Shown here in pieces: positions 11,330-23,049 of a stretch of DNA of 64,000 bases. The translations under genes were made by a program, and so were the position numbers. Origin of the DNA: Tricholoma matsutake. Its lineage: Eukaryota; Basidiomycota; Agaricomycetes; Agaricales; Tricholomataceae. A model generated the notes under the pieces. That model worked only from the letters and a program-made list of their open reading frames with translations, was not told where the DNA came from and did not search any database. The stretch covers positions 1,550,001 through 1,614,000 of the forward strand of contig AP026548.1 in assembly GCA_026075535.2 (NCBI GenBank), in the 5' to 3' direction. Each line of letters opens with the position of its first letter. Positions within the stretch are counted from its first letter, which is position 1.

Positions 11330-12206
11330 GAGAGACTGCGAGCAACATTGGGTGCCGCATTTTTTATCTATATGGTGGAATACCATGTGCCAGGAAGTAT
11401 TCCAACTCGTGCTCAAACCTGCTGATAGTAGGTCAGCCTCGTTCCAAGTCCCTATCGCACACAGAACCTGCTGGATGCATTATTGTGAGACTTAGTGCAG
11501 TTTATACACAAAGGACAGTCCCTTTTTAGTTCTATATCCTTTATTACTCTTTCATCATATGATATATATCTTTCTTGTTCGGATTCCAGTCTCCTTTTTG
11601 GCCTTGTGCCTTAACTCATATATTTTGCCTCATGTTCTACACATGTCTCTTATTCCATTTTAGGAAGTTTCTTTAAAACATATAAAACTCTGTAGTATCT
11701 ACTTTGAAAGAAAAAAGAAATCATCTTCCCCTATCGTCTCGTATACAGTTCTAAGCATCCAATCAACTTTCTAAAACAATCTAAGTCTCTACAAGTTTTC
11801 TCGATCAACGAGAAACCTCTGCGATCATCGCATCCTCGATCTTCCTTCAATCCTCTCGTCATTAGCACTAGCAACCATTTCAACACGTTCTAGCCATCGA
11901 CTATAGCCTTCGTATACTTTTGACCTATCAAAAGGTCCTTGGAATACACACTTTGACCATCGACGATAAACATCGTTCGTCGTTGATCTCGTTGATTGTC
12001 CTCAATATTGATCGATACTCAATCGGACCATGCCAAACACCTTCGTCTCTCATAGCACTACCTTCATGACTAGTACCAACTAGTTATCTTCCTATCAGTT
12101 GGACCACGAACATTCAGAACGACTCGCACCCTTCCTCTGACTCATTGCAAATATCATCGATTGCCTCATCGGCTGTTTTGGTGGGTTTCCTGGGTTGAGT
12201 ATCATC

Positions 12207-12557
12207 ACTGGGGAGGTTACAATGAGCTGGTGTCCATCCCACTGTCGCACTTGTTTCATGGAAGCCAGACAAGAACACCGTGGACAAAGGGCCTCAGTAC
12301 AACACACTCGGAAGTGTCATGCTGGACCCCTGCCTGTGCCTGAGGTGAATTTAGAGGGGGTTCCTGATCTGATGCTGGACTCAGATGATGATGATGAGGA
12401 GCCAGAGGAAGTGGAAGAAGGTGATCAGATCTTCTACACTGCAATTCATTCATTGCACGAGGTGTGTGCTACATCAAACATATCCCAATGCCTCACTGAG
12501 GCCTTCCACAAAAACAATGCCGCTAAATCCTTGCTTCCTCATCTCCATGAGTTTGGG
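12207..12557 (+). pseudogene. Ty3 family 2 (copy 2a) protease-RT linker
   Basis: Resumes the frame lost at 4841: a Cys/His-rich VTMSWCPSHCRTC stretch, an acidic run (DSDDDDEEPEEVEEGDQ), then LHEVCATSNISQCL. Copy 2b has the matching sequence at 34490-34850. Ends at TSD GAGTTTGGG (12549-12557) of TRH-1 and continues at 14711. Confidence 0.8.
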
Positions 12558-12821
12558 AGTACTTTACACTCCCCCACCTATTCCGGTTGGATTCTGGTTT
12601 GTCCGGCCGGAATTTCTGGAATTTCTGGAATCTGATGGAATTTTTTTTGTATGTAGTTTTCCCTATGCAGCACAATTCCAGTCGGAATAAGGATCCAATT
12701 TACAGCTGGAATTCCCGGAATCTGACTGGACTCATCACAACCAGACTAACTGGAATGCATGGACTAATTGGAATAACTGGAATGCATGTGCTTTCCCAAA
12801 TAAAAATTTCACATACAGTAA

Positions 12822-12886
12822 GAATTGAACACTCGACCTTGGGTCTGCACACATAACAGCGCGCTTGACCACTGAGCTACCAAGCA
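12822..12886 (-). other. tRNA-like Pol III module (TRH-1, 5' side)
   Basis: On the minus strand a box-A-like TGGTAGCTCAGTGG and, about 50 nt on, a box-B-like GTGTTCAATTC. It resembles a SINE head derived from a tRNA rather than a functional tRNA, as the acceptor stem does not close. It would be transcribed outward, toward the left TIR. Confidence 0.6.
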
Positions 12887-14471
12887 ATTATTCCTCTATA
12901 TACATTTAATACTTTTATTACCCAACCAAGGTGCGTAGTTAATTGCAGCCATTAACGGAATAATTAATAAGTACACATGACATGTGACATGTGACTGCCA
13001 GCTCACAACCACCACCACCACCGTCATCAATGCTGCCTCCTCCTCCTCTCCACTCTACCACCACCACTGTGTGTGCACCCACCACCACTGTTCCCATGCC
13101 CACTGCCACCATCACCACCACCTTGAAATGAGCCGACTGGATGGAACATGGGCCCAAACTATGGCAACTGTCATTTGGGCCATAGATAAGTTTTTTTCTT
13201 TTTTCTTTTTCTTTTTATCAATCAACTAATTGTAATTTATTGCTTTTTAGGTTATATACTACTGGGGATGACCTGCCATGACAAAAAACATGCAACACAT
13301 GCCCTCAGCCACCCAATCCCCTCCTCCCCTTTCAAATGGGATGTGAGGCTGTCGACATGGGTTAGGTGGGTGCAGAGGGATGCCAGGAGACCCCAGAAGG
13401 GGGATATCTACCTAGTAAGCGCCCACCAACCCCATAAGCACACCACATCGCACTGACATGCCCCAACCCCCCCCAAACAGAAATCCACAACAATGCTGAC
13501 CTACCACCCACTCCCACTGCTGCAAGCACCTGCTTGCAGGTTGGGTAGGGTGAGTGGATGACAGTAGGCACCGACAACAACAAATAACGAGCACCAGGGC
13601 CACACCATGATGAGGAACGGCCCCAGGACCCACCACAATGACCCAGATGCTGATGCCGACACACCACCTGCCTCCACCCCCATGAGCAACTGCTCATGGG
13701 GTGGATGATGGGTGGAATGACACTGGTAACAATGACGAAACACCGAATGGCACCACCAGCAATGCCACCACCACCACCACCAGGGCCAGACGACGACAAT
13801 GAGCACCATGGCACCCACCCCATGCCTACGAGCAACTGCTTGTAGGGTGGATTGTGAGGATGGACGACAGGAGGGAAATGACAGGGAAGTGGGCCATAAG
13901 TAAGTTTTATTTATTTAACTTTCTTCCTTTTGGTGCAACTAACAACACAAACAGGCCATGCAACAAATGACACACCACCCGCCCCCAGCCCCACAGAGCA
14001 ACTGCTTGTGGGGTGGATGGTGAGTGGAACGAGGATGAGGACAGCCCCACATGATGGCACCGAATGACACGGCAGGCCCAGCACCAGAGCAGGGAGGATG
14101 ACAGGCACCAAGGGTGACAACGGGGAGATGCGGGACCACAGGGAGCATGCAGGACAATGGGCACCTGGGACAGAAAACCCAGGAGATGCACCAAGGACAG
14201 CGGGGCTGCATCGCCTCCCCCTCCCCTGCATTTTGCATGGGGAGGGTTTTTTTCTCTTTATGTTTTTACCTCGCCCCTCGTGCTGAATGTGAGGGCTTTT
14301 TATATATATAAATAATGTAGTTTATGTATTTAATCACATCATCCCCCACTCCCTCATGTTGAACACGAGGGATGTGGTTAATTAAAAAACTTTGCCCTTA
14401 ATTACTTGGGAAAAAAAGACTTATGAGTCTGAGTATCATAAATACACCTTATATTACCAACTAATAATTCT

Positions 14472-14556
14472 CCTGTGGCTCAACTGGTTAAGCACACATG
14501 TTTGGTTTGTCATGTGATCACTCTAATCAAGATGTCTTGAGTTCAATCCTTACTCT
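14472..14556 (+). other. tRNA-like Pol III module (TRH-1, 3' side)
   Basis: Box A TGGCTCAACTGG and box-B-like GAGTTCAATCC separated by about 50 nt; points outward to the right TIR. Its reverse complement recurs at 61124-61213 in TRH-5. Confidence 0.65.
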
Positions 14557-14710
14557 GCACAAATATATTTTGTAGGCACTTTGACAACTTAAGACTTGAA
14601 ATTTGACTATGCATTAGGGTATATACTCTAAGTTGAGCATCTGGAGTAACTGGAATCTAGTCAGAATAACTGGACTCTGATTGGAATAGGTGGGGGAGGG
14701 TAAATTACAG

Positions 14711-15865
14711 GAGTTTGGGGATGTGTTCTCCAAGGAATTGTTCAACTCTCTCCCTGCACGCAAGCCATGGGATCATGCAATTGAACTCACCCCCAGTGCA
14801 ACCCCTTCATCCTGCAAGGGCTATCCTCTCTCTCCTAAAGAACAGCAACAGCTTGACCAGTTCATCGATGAGTACCTGGTCTCTGGATGTATTCGACCAT
14901 CAAAGTCACCCATGGCCTCTCCCTTTTTCTTTGTCAAGAAGAAGGATGGCTCACTTTGACTGGTTCAAGACTACAGAAGGCTCAATGACATCATGGTCAA
15001 AAATTGCTACCCATTACCTCTCATCTCCAAACTTGTGAACCAGCTCCATGGAGCCTGATACTTTACCAAGCTTGACATCAGTTGGGGTTACAATAATGTG
15101 AGGATAAAGGAGGGAGATGAGTGGAAGGCAGCCTTTTGTACCAACCGTGGTCTTTTTGAACCACTTGTCATGTTCTTTGGGCTTACTAATAGTCCTGCCA
15201 CCTTTCAGACCATGATGAATGACATCTTCCATGACCTCATCCTTGAAGGTGTTGTTTGTATCTATATCAATGACATCCTCATCTTCACTTGCATGGTTGA
15301 AGAGCACCATCACATCACACACCTCATCCTGGAATGACTTCGACAGTACAAATGTCAGGACAAGTGCGAGTTTGAGAAAACCAAGATCGAGTACCTTGGC
15401 CTGATTATCTCAGAGGGTCAGGTGGAGATGGATCCTATCAAGGTGAATGGGGTCACAGCTTGGCTGATGCCCACGAACAAGAAAGAGGTGCAGTATTTCC
15501 TGGGCTTCATCAATTTCTATCAGTGTTTTATCAAGGATTTCTCACATCATGCATGACCACTGTTTGACTTGACAGGAAAGGAGGCATGGAGGTGGGATAA
15601 TGCACAACAGGAGGTGTTCGAAAAGCTTAAGGAGATGGTCACTTCCACTTCCATTCTTACCTTTGCTGATGATTCATGCCCATTTCATGTAGAAGCCAAC
15701 AGTTCTGACTTTGTGATGGGTGCCATGTTGTCTCAGCAGTCTCCAGAGGACCAGAGGTGGCATCCTGTTGCATTCTACTCCAAAAGCCTTAGTGCTGTAG
15801 AGTGAAACTATGAGATCCATGACAAGGAGATGTTGGTGATAAGGCATGCACTTGAGGAGTGGTGA
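14711..15865 (+). pseudogene. Ty3 family 2 (copy 2a) reverse transcriptase and RNase H start
   Basis: [41 protein letters not shown], the [17 protein letters not shown] block, and [11 protein letters not shown], in which the second residue pair reads Asn-Asp instead of Asp-Asp (first catalytic Asp lost by G-to-A). RNase H begins near 15670 (CPFHVEANSSDF, again Asp to Asn). Six in-frame stops (14957, 15056, 15335, 15554, 15803, 15863) share one frame and are all TGA, several at conserved Arg codons. Dead. Confidence 0.9.
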
Positions 15866-16514
15866 CACTTCCTTGAGGGTGCCCGCAGCCCAACACAAGG
15901 TGGAAATTTGGATGGATCACAAGAATCTTGAGTACTTTATGATGGCCAAGAAATTGAATTGTTGTCAAGCTTGTTGGTCCCTGTATCTAGCCAGATTCAA
16001 TTTCTCCTTGCACCACCATCTGGGTCACAGCATGGGGAAGACCAATGCCCTCTCCCAACATGCAAACCATGGGGATGGCAGTGATGACAATCAAAACATT
16101 GTGTTGTTGCAGCCAGACCTGTTCACCATTTGGCCACTGGAAGGCATCACACCCCAGGGCAAGGAGCAGGACATCCTACACAACATTTGTGGTGCAAACC
16201 GTAGCAGTTTACACAAGGATGTTGTTGCCTGAGCTGTTAAAGAGCTGAGGAAGGGATCCACCCTTTCCTTGCATGCAGCAGAGTGGGCTGAAAAGGAGGA
16301 CTTGTTGTATTTCAGGGATTGTATTTATGTCCCCAATGACCCAGACCTTTGCCAATGCATCATATCCCAACCCCATGACTCACAGATTGCCAGTCATCCT
16401 GGATGCTGGAGGACCTCATGGAATTATTGGTGGCCACAAATGTCATGGCTCATTGGTCAGTATTGTCATACTTGTGACCTTTGCTTACACACCAAGATTC
16501 CTTGTTGCAAACCC
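15866..16514 (+). pseudogene. Ty3 family 2 (copy 2a) RNase H end and integrase zinc domain
   Basis: After a one-base shift reads KVEIWMDHKNLEYF (RNase H) and ALSQHANH, then integrase zinc-binding HDSQIASHPG and CHTCDLC (HHCC). Stops by abutting the minus-strand gag of the same element at 16514/16515; the rest of the integrase is at 1768-2206. Confidence 0.85.
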
Positions 16515-16739
16515 ACACGCACACCATTAAATTTGGCAGGGGGGACAGTTTGATCTGGGCACGTTAGGCAGTGCATCATTATTGGGCACACTTGGAGTCG
16601 CAATGGGGGGAACATTGGTTGTGGAGCTAGTCTGAAGGGTTCTGACAAAGTTTTCAATCATAGATTTAAGTGAATCAATTTGTGCGTGCATTCCAATAAC
16701 GTCACTTTCAAGCACATTGAGGTGTTCTGATGTGTCCAT
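16515..16739 (-). pseudogene. Ty3 family 2 (copy 2a) gag N-terminus
   Basis: ATG at 16739 on the minus strand: MDTSEHLNVLESDV, then a helical stretch and a Pro/Thr-rich linker, reading in frame to PAKFNG at the inversion border. Copy 2b has the same N-terminus split between 56167-55620 and 35951. Confidence 0.75.
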
Positions 16740-16890
16740 GGCACTAGGGGGTGTGTTGCGAAAATGGTGGTGCACTGAAGGTGGGACTGTTGGGAATGGT
16801 GTGTAGGGAGTCTATGGAGCTTTGGGACACATTGTCCAGTCTGTACCTGCCTATCTTGGGCAGCGTGTTTGCAATTTCGGGCCTTAGGAG

Positions 16891-16900
16891 AGAGTTTTCT
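16891..16900 (-). promoter_or_regulatory. self-priming PBS, Ty3 copy 2a
   Basis: Two bases after the LTR the minus strand reads AGAAAACTCT; the complementary 10-mer lies in the LTR (17018-17027), 29 nt downstream of a TATA-like ATATAC (17051-17056, minus). In copy 2b one base has changed by C-to-T. Confidence 0.6.
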
Positions 16901-16902
16901 AC

Positions 16903-17339
16903 TATGAGGGCAACCTTAGGCCACTTAATTAATGGACTAGCAAAGGGAAATCCAAAGTTAAAATTATAGTACATATTACAGGGATTGGAGGCGCACCTAG
17001 CAAAGGAAAATCCGAAGAGAAAACTCTAAGGACCCCTTTGGCAATGCCCAGTATATGTCAAGACTGCAAAATCAAATAATAACCTAGAAATAGAAAAGGT
17101 GGAAATAGGCAGATCAAGGCCACTGAATGACATCATACCAAGGGGTAGACATTGGAAAGGGTACTCCACCTCTAAATATAAAACTGTCAACATGCACAAA
17201 TGTGATAGAAAGGAAAGTTAGTAATGAAATAAGGAAAACTCATAGAAAATGAAGAATAGAAGGAAATGAAGTGAGGAAAAATATAGGACAAACATAAGAA
17301 ATAGGAGAAGCACATGGGGCAACCCCTAGTCCCCTTACA
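16903..17339 (-). repeat. 5' LTR of Ty3 copy 2a
   Basis: 437 bp on the minus strand, TGTAAGGGGACTAG...; ends in TA rather than CA. Matches 22765-23049 and 56322-56690; the last lacks about 70 bp here, apparently deleted between short direct repeats. Two small internal ORFs are spurious. Confidence 0.82.
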
Positions 17340-17752
17340 CTTACTGAGCACCAAGCCTGGCTGCAAATCATATAATGAACAACCTTCATGATAGACCAAA
17401 TTATGAGACTCAAAACCAGACAAAACCCCTTTTGGTTGTGTCTGGTGCAAAGCTGAAACCCACAGTAGTGCAAATTGCCCACTCCCAAACATTGTTGATT
17501 GGAAAGGTCCCATTCCAGTAAACTTTGCACTCCCCCCCATATTCCTATCGGAGTCCTAGGAGTCCGAGTTTTCCGATAGGAGTCCAATAGGAATCCGATC
17601 GGAATGTATCTTGATGACCATGTACTTTTATTTCCAAGAAATTCCTAGTAAATTCCAAGTAAAGTCCTATGCAATTCCAACAGGTAGTAGTCGGAATACC
17701 ACACCATTTCGGCAGACTTAACTTGATGAAAGTGCTTACAAAATAAATGGGC

Positions 17753-17834
17753 AGAGCAGGAATTGAACTCTAGACCTTGGGATATAATTGACATGACTAC
17801 CAAACAAGTGCTCAACCAGTTGAGCCACAGGAGC
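17753..17834 (-). other. tRNA-like Pol III module (TRH-2, 5' side)
   Basis: Minus strand: box A TGGCTCAACTGG and perfect box B AGTTCAATTCC. Faces outward. Confidence 0.65.
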
Positions 17835-19227
17835 ATTAATAAATATGTAATATAAAGTCCATTTAAAGCACTTAGGATTAGTTCACTTATTTTTAACCTC
17901 TCTCACAAGAGCTCGAAAAAAAGTTGTTGAACCCTCGCATCTTCACAAGGGAGTAGATAACTAATATAGATTTAAAAAAAACCCCCCACGCAAACGCGAG
18001 GGGGAGAATTAATTATACTATTTAATTATACTATTTTAAATTCTACAAAAAAAACCCACTCCCCCGCGAAACAGGGGGGAGGGGGTGGTGGTGCATCGTG
18101 TTGGCTGTCTCGTCAGCCCTGTCCCGTCATTTCCCCTCCCTCTCGTCTCCGTCATGTCTTGCCTCCCTCACCTTGCCTCCCTCATCTCCCCTCCCTCATC
18201 GTTCCACCCACTGTCCACCCCACGAGCAGTTGCTCGCGAGGCTGGTGGTGGGTGGTGTGTCATATGTTGGTGGCGGTGTTTGTCCATCGTCCCCTCCCTC
18301 CCTCCCCCTCCCCTTAAACACCCTACGAGCAGATGCTCGTAGGCGTGTGTGGGGCGGTGTTGCCATCATCTCCCCTTCTGGTCATCGTTTCCCTTTCCCC
18401 TTGTCATTTCATCACCCTTGTCGTTCATCCCCCTCATCGTCTGCACCCACAAACCACCCTATGGGCAGCTGCTTGTAGGCATGTTGTTTGGTGCCGTCGT
18501 CGTCCCTCCACGCCATTCCCATGTTCTCGCACCCCATATACACCCCATGAGCAGTTGCTCATGGTGGTGATGGGGGGTGCTGGATGTCATTGGTGTCGTG
18601 GGGGGTCCATGCACTCATGATCCACCCTACGAGCAGCAGCTCGTAGGCATGGGGTGGGTGCATTGTCAGTTAATCAGTGACGTGGCATGAGGGGAGGGGT
18701 TGGGTGGTGCTTACCGGGCAGGTATTCCCCTTCTGGGCTCTCCTGGTGTTACTCCCCATGCTCCTGACCATGATCGATACCCTCACATCCCGTTTTGACG
18801 GGGAGGAGGGGGGTTGCCAGGGGCATCATTGGGTGTGGGTTTGGCTCGCATCAGTCCATCGTTACTCATGTAGATTAGAACCTGGAAACAAAACAAATGA
18901 ATTAGTTAGTTTACAAAAGTAAAAAACGAATGAAAAAAAAAAACATACTATGGCCCAAACAATGATTGCATCGTTTGGGCATCATTCGGCATCGAAACCA
19001 GTTGTTTCCGGTCTTGGGGGCTCGTCTAGAGATGGGGGTGAAGTGGGAGTGGTGGGAGTTGCTGGGTTGAGGTGGTTGAGGTGGGGGGGATGGAGGTGGT
19101 GTGCTTGTCATTGTTGGTGGTGGTGGTGGGAGTTGATGAGCTGGCAGGTGTGATGACACAGCTATGTGCTTTGTCATCACACCCGCGGGAATGGTATGTA
19201 GTGTAGTATGATCACTTACCTGTAATG

Positions 19228-19310
19228 ACTGTTTAGCCTAATGGTATTGTAGTCGGTTTATGCTTACATAATCTTCTGTAGTCAAGTGTTCAATTCTCAT
19301 CTGTGCATTT
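19228..19310 (+). other. tRNA-like Pol III module (TRH-2, 3' side)
   Basis: Degenerate box A (TTAGCCTAATGG) and box-B-like GTGTTCAATTC on the plus strand, facing outward. Weaker than its 5' partner. Confidence 0.5.
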
Positions 19311-20539
19311 AATTTTTCATACTATATTACTAAGCAAGGCTGCTTTCATTCCTATTGGAATCCTATGTTGTCTGATGTCTTAGCATAACTTCGGACTAGT
19401 CCTATGTGATTTCTATGATTGGAAATTCCTAGGAAATTCTGATAGTCCGATCGGACTCTGATCAGACTACATTGGACTAGGACTAAATGTGCCATTTCAT
19501 GTCAATTTGGCTGGTGAAAATGACATCGGAATATGGTTGGATTCTGATCGGAATCATCGGAATCATCGGATTCCTATAGAAATATGGGGGGGAGTGTAAA
19601 GACCTCCCATTCCAGACCATGAATACCTCATCCCTGCTCCCCCTGCCCATGAAGGTGGAAAGAGGAAGCAGAAACCAGAATAGACCCATAGACATACCTA
19701 TACTGTTAAGTAGCACCAATACATTTCTCCTCTGCCAGGTATAACAAGTGACTCCCTTTGCATAAGGAATAGGTCACACCACACCTACTGCTGGAGACTA
19801 GCACTTCACAGTAGATGTAACAACCTCTAATATTAGGCTATGGGGGATGCCTAACCAAAACTGCAGGCAATGAGTTCAAGCTGCCTGAAAGACTTGAACT
19901 CACCGCAGCCACCAAAGACCCCCATGTAACTGGCTTGGCAGGCCTACATGGGCACTTTTGCCCCCAACAACCATACACAATGCTGTCATGTGTCAGGCAC
20001 CTTATTGAGAGTTCCCAGAAAGAGTTCTGGGGCCCCTGCAGCTCAGGCACCTGATGAAAGGGGCTCTACAAGACCACACTGCAGCGCCACACATAATGGC
20101 AGAACACCAGATAACAGAGGTGAATGAAACCCAACACACACACCAGAGAATCAAATCCCCCTGCAGACACCAAGTGTGCCACTGAACCAGACACCCCTGG
20201 AGTAGGGTGTGTGGGCACCTACTCCAGGAGTCACATGATCACATAGTCAGTAGACAGTCACGCATGTACATAGAGTCCTCAGGCTATCATTAGTGCATTC
20301 CACCACTCTGCTATAGGAGACACCTCAGGCATCTCCACCGCTAAATGGGCCAAACACCCAAACACCCCCAGATGAGGAACCAGGGAATGGACAACCCATA
20401 GACCCCAAAAACAATGGGGAGGAAGCCCCACTACAGGAAGAACAATGGGATAACATCCCAAGCTCTGATGGCTATCAACTAGGAAAACAAGATATCCACC
20501 ATACCTAGGCCAAGGAAACACACAAATGGGAAAAATTCC

Positions 20540-22759
20540 AGGGCAGGACTCAAAGTTGCATCCCTAAACATGAAAGGATATGGCTTATCAAGTCAAAACT
20601 CAAAATGGATGCACATAAACCAGCTAATGAGAGAACAGCAAATTGGAATTCTCACAGTACAAGAAACACATATGAATGAAGATCAACAGAAAGAGACTGA
20701 AGATCTTTTCAGTGGACGCCTCCAGATTGTTGCATCTGCAGACCCCAGCAACCCCACACAGAGAGCTGGAATTGCAATAGTTCTTAATAAAGCCAATGTT
20801 GACACCAAAAATATTGTCCACCACAAAATAGTACTTGGAAGGGCTCTTTTAGTAACTATCAACTGGAGTAAATAAACAAAACTCACAATCCTTGCAGTCT
20901 ATGCCCCTAACTCCCCAAGTGACAATGCAAGATTCTGGGAAGACATCAAAGCCCATGTTGCCAATAATTGCAGACTCCCCTGACCAAAGATCATGATAGG
21001 GGACTTCTGTTACAATTTTCCTTGTAACTCATGGAACCCGACCGACCCGACCGACCTGATGATCCCCCCCAGACAGGAGGCACTCCATGATTCATGCCTA
21101 GGGCATGACCTTGACACCAGACACACACACAATGCATGCCGACTGCATGCATTCGATCCCCTTCCCGAGGAAGGCACCCTTGACGCATGGTGACTCCATG
21201 CACCCGAACCTACTCCCACACATGCTGTGATACGACAACCTCTTGACATGAGGTCCATGACATCAGACACCTCATGCTAGGCATGAGGCTTATCTCTTAT
21301 TGTTTCCTGACATGCTGCGCCACAGCACTCCATGACATCGAATGCCTCATGCAAGGCATGAGGGCTATTGTTTCTATTCTTACTTGATATGCATCTACCT
21401 TTCCGATTGGACGATAAGGACCTCCCTTGTAGTATAAGTACTGCAACTCGTAGTAGGGATGTCCTTAGTTTAGATCTAGGCAATTAACAGCCTTAACTTG
21501 CAACTCGCGAACTTACTCGAAACCACTAAGGAAGCCCCTTAGTGCGTGAACCTGAATGACTCTATGCAGAAGCCCTGCTAGAGTGCACTACCTATCTTAC
21601 ATCGGATGCTCCGAGTAAGACTAGTGCCGAACGACTTGTCGAGGAAGCACCTCGTCAAACGACATCGACTAGATCGAGTGGTTGAGGCTTTGCCCTTAAC
21701 AACTTCAACATGGTTGAAGATGCAATAGACAGATTCCCAATGGATGGAGAACAAAACTGATCCCCTGAGACCCTAAGGGAGCTAAAACACCTCTTACGAC
21801 TTTGTGATGGATGGCACTCCACCTTCCCCAACACGAAAGCATACACTTTCCACCAATTAGCAACTGGTGTGAAATCATGATTAGACTGAATATATACAAC
21901 CAATAATTTACTTGAGTGCTCACAGGAGTGGAACATCAATCCAACTGGAATCCCAAACACCAACCACTGGATGGTCTCTGCAAAACTGTCCAACAGTGAC
22001 ATCCCCAAAACCAGAAAAGGAAGATGGTCAATATCTACAAAAATAGTTAAAGATGCAGCCTTCAAGAAAACAGTCCACATTGCAGGGAAGGAAGCAATCC
22101 ACAAACTTCATGAATATACACCCGAAAGGAGAACAAACCAGAATAACCCACTCACATTCTACAATGACTTCAAAGCTATGATAATGTCTGAAGCTCAAAA
22201 AAGGGAACATACCATCATTCCAAAGATCACTAGAGAAACATGGCTACTCCAGGAAAAACTTGATAAACTGCAAAATGGACCACAAGATGAAGGCACCCAC
22301 ATTCAAGCCCAGGAAATCACTAAACAGATCACACAACTAGAGTGTCAACACTACCAGAATGTCCAAAAGAAGGCCAAGGTCAAGAACTGGCTAGAAGGAG
22401 AAACAATGTCAAAATACTGGATCAGCTCCAACAATGAGATCGAACCTCAGGACATCATCTTCACACTCAAGAAACCTGAGCAAGCGAATGGAAACATGAA
22501 ATCACATGAAAAGAACTCATGCCATATGGCTGAACTAGCCTGAACATACCATGACAACCTACAGAACCAAGGTCAAGAGGGAAGAAATATAGAACTAAGA
22601 AACCAAATGACCAAAAGCATCCTGGAGAAGGTTGAGACTGAGCCAAGCCTCTCTGACCAACAAAGGATGAGCTCACCGATCATGAAGGAAGAAGTAAAAC
22701 TTGCCTTAAAACTCTCTGACAATGACAAGGCAGCTGGACTTGATGGTGCAATGTATGAG
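20540..22759 (+). pseudogene. LINE ORF2: AP endonuclease and pre-RT region
   Basis: Begins VASLNMKGYG with the metal-binding Asn and continues to TVQETHMN with catalytic Glu, then LAVYAPNSP and KIMIGDF, interrupted at 21008 by a solo LTR and resuming at 21702 with the Asn of GDFN. The last motif reads ...NTNHW where Asp-His is expected. From 21971 a long frame covers the linker to the RT entry (KAAGLDG at 22729). Type: Tad-like fungal LINE; the endonuclease nicks target DNA for target-primed reverse transcription. Several TGA/TAA stops. Broken at 22764 by the 34-kb stack. Confidence 0.85.
21008..21701 (+). mobile_element. solo LTR, Ty3 family 3
   Basis: 694 bp TGTTACAATT...CTTAACA with perfect 5-bp TSD ACTTC (21003-21007, 21702-21706), inside the LINE endonuclease motif. 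TATA-like box at 21433-21438 and, 34 nt on, the primer-complement AGTTTAGATCT (21467-21477). Matches the LTR at 554-1245. Formed by LTR-LTR recombination (inference). Confidence 0.92.
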
Positions 22760-22764
22760 ATGTG

Positions 22765-23049
22765 TATAAGGGCAACCTTAGAAGCCACTTAATTAGTGGA
22801 CTAGCAAAGGGAAATCTGAAGTTAAAATTATGGTACATATTACAGGGAGTGGAGGCGCACCTAGCAAAGGGAAATCCAAAGAGAAAACTCTAAGGACCCC
22901 TTTGCCAATGCCCAGTATCTGTATATGTGAAGATTGCAAAAATCAAATAGTAGCCTAAAAATAGAAAAGGTGGAGATAGGCAGATCAAGGCCACTGAATG
23001 ACATCACACCAAGGGGTGGATGTCAGAAAGGGTACTGCACCTCTAAATT
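22765..23049 (-). repeat. 3' LTR of Ty3 copy 2b, distal part
   Basis: Matches the 5' LTR from its TATAAGGG end inward; truncated at 23049 (CTCTAAA border) by the Helitron. The proximal end of the same LTR survives at 32350-32387; about 130 bp between are missing. Confidence 0.75.

Larger units (their letters stand above)
4847..12206 (-). mobile_element. solo LTR, family LTR-4 (copy b), split by Ty3 copy 1a
   Basis: Minus-strand LTR in two blocks, 4847-5118 and 11335-12206 (about 1.14 kb together), flanked by ACTGG at 4842-4846 and 12207-12211. It matches LTR-4 copy a in inverse orientation. Near its 3' end (4985-5113 on the plus strand) is a run of degenerate GAGCATCGTC-like units. The coding frame of copy 2a (protease to linker) continues across it. 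Oldest insertion in copy 2a's core, since copy 1a lies within it. Confidence 0.7.
12558..14710. mobile_element. TRH-1: composite TIR element with tRNA-like ends and hairpin core
   Basis: 2153 bp, flanked by the 9-bp TSD GAGTTTGGG (12549-12557, 14711-14719). Ends are inverted: AGTACTTTACACTCCCCC against TGTAATTTACCCTCCCCC. Subterminal iterons of the GGAATAACTGGA type occur at both ends. A tRNA-like module near each end points outward. The GC-rich core carries four GAGCA-N2-TGCTC-type hairpins (13519, 13680, 13825, 13992), CCCCTCG hairpins, and a GGGCCCAAAC...TTTGGGCC hairpin near 13150. No transposase; TSD length would fit Mutator-like transposition. ORFs inside are low-complexity shadows. Family not recognised. 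Confidence 0.8.
2207..16514. other. 14.3-kb inverted core of Ty3 copy 2a
   Basis: Both ends of this block fall inside reading frames of the same retroelement. At 2206/2207 integrase (minus) abuts gag (plus); at 16514/16515 integrase (plus) abuts gag (minus). If the block is turned around, integrase reads through as CKPIGELH and gag as NGVRVQGHA, the latter matching the uninverted copy 2b at 35740-35760. No bases are lost or gained at either junction. The block carries LTR-4 copies, Ty3 copy 1a and TRH-1. A local assembly error is a possible alternative. Confidence 0.8.
17519..19606. mobile_element. TRH-2 composite TIR element
   Basis: 2088 bp; TSD CCATTCCAG (17510-17518, 19607-19615; identity extends to 11 bp, TCCCATTCCAG). 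Ends TAAACTTTGCACTCCCC and, inverted, GGTCTTTACACTCCCC. Its own subterminal iterons (GATCGGAATCATCGG and relatives) are on both ends. Outward tRNA-like modules at 17753-17834 (minus, box B AGTTCAATTCC exact) and 19228-19310 (plus). Five hairpins of the GAGCAGNNGCTC type at 18218, 18321, 18457, 18543 and 18624, and a CCAAACAATG...ATCGTTTGGG hairpin at 18953. No transposase. Confidence 0.82.
17340..20539 (+). pseudogene. LINE 5' region with ORF1 remnant, split by TRH-2
   Basis: Sequence upstream of the endonuclease ORF. Either side of TRH-2 (17340-17518, 19607-19760) a plus-strand frame joins across the TSD (VVSGAKLKPTVVQIAH... then TMNTSSLLPLPMKVERG), which I take as an ORF1 (RNA-binding) remnant without recognising a domain. 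From 19760 to 20539 only broken Pro/Thr-rich frames are seen. Confidence 0.5.

Noticed and set aside
12939..14311. Many ORFs rich in Gly/Trp/His/Val on both strands
   Set aside because: They come from GC-rich hairpin and triplet-like sequence in TRH-1, overlap in all frames, and have no domain. The same holds for 18085-18620, 19020-19180, 31048-31611, 32000-32241 and 46950-48458.
14472..14556. Genuine tRNA gene
   Set aside because: A and B boxes are clear, but the acceptor stem does not close and the anticodon arm is not convincing; the same unit recurs in every TRH copy. I treat it as a tRNA-like module.
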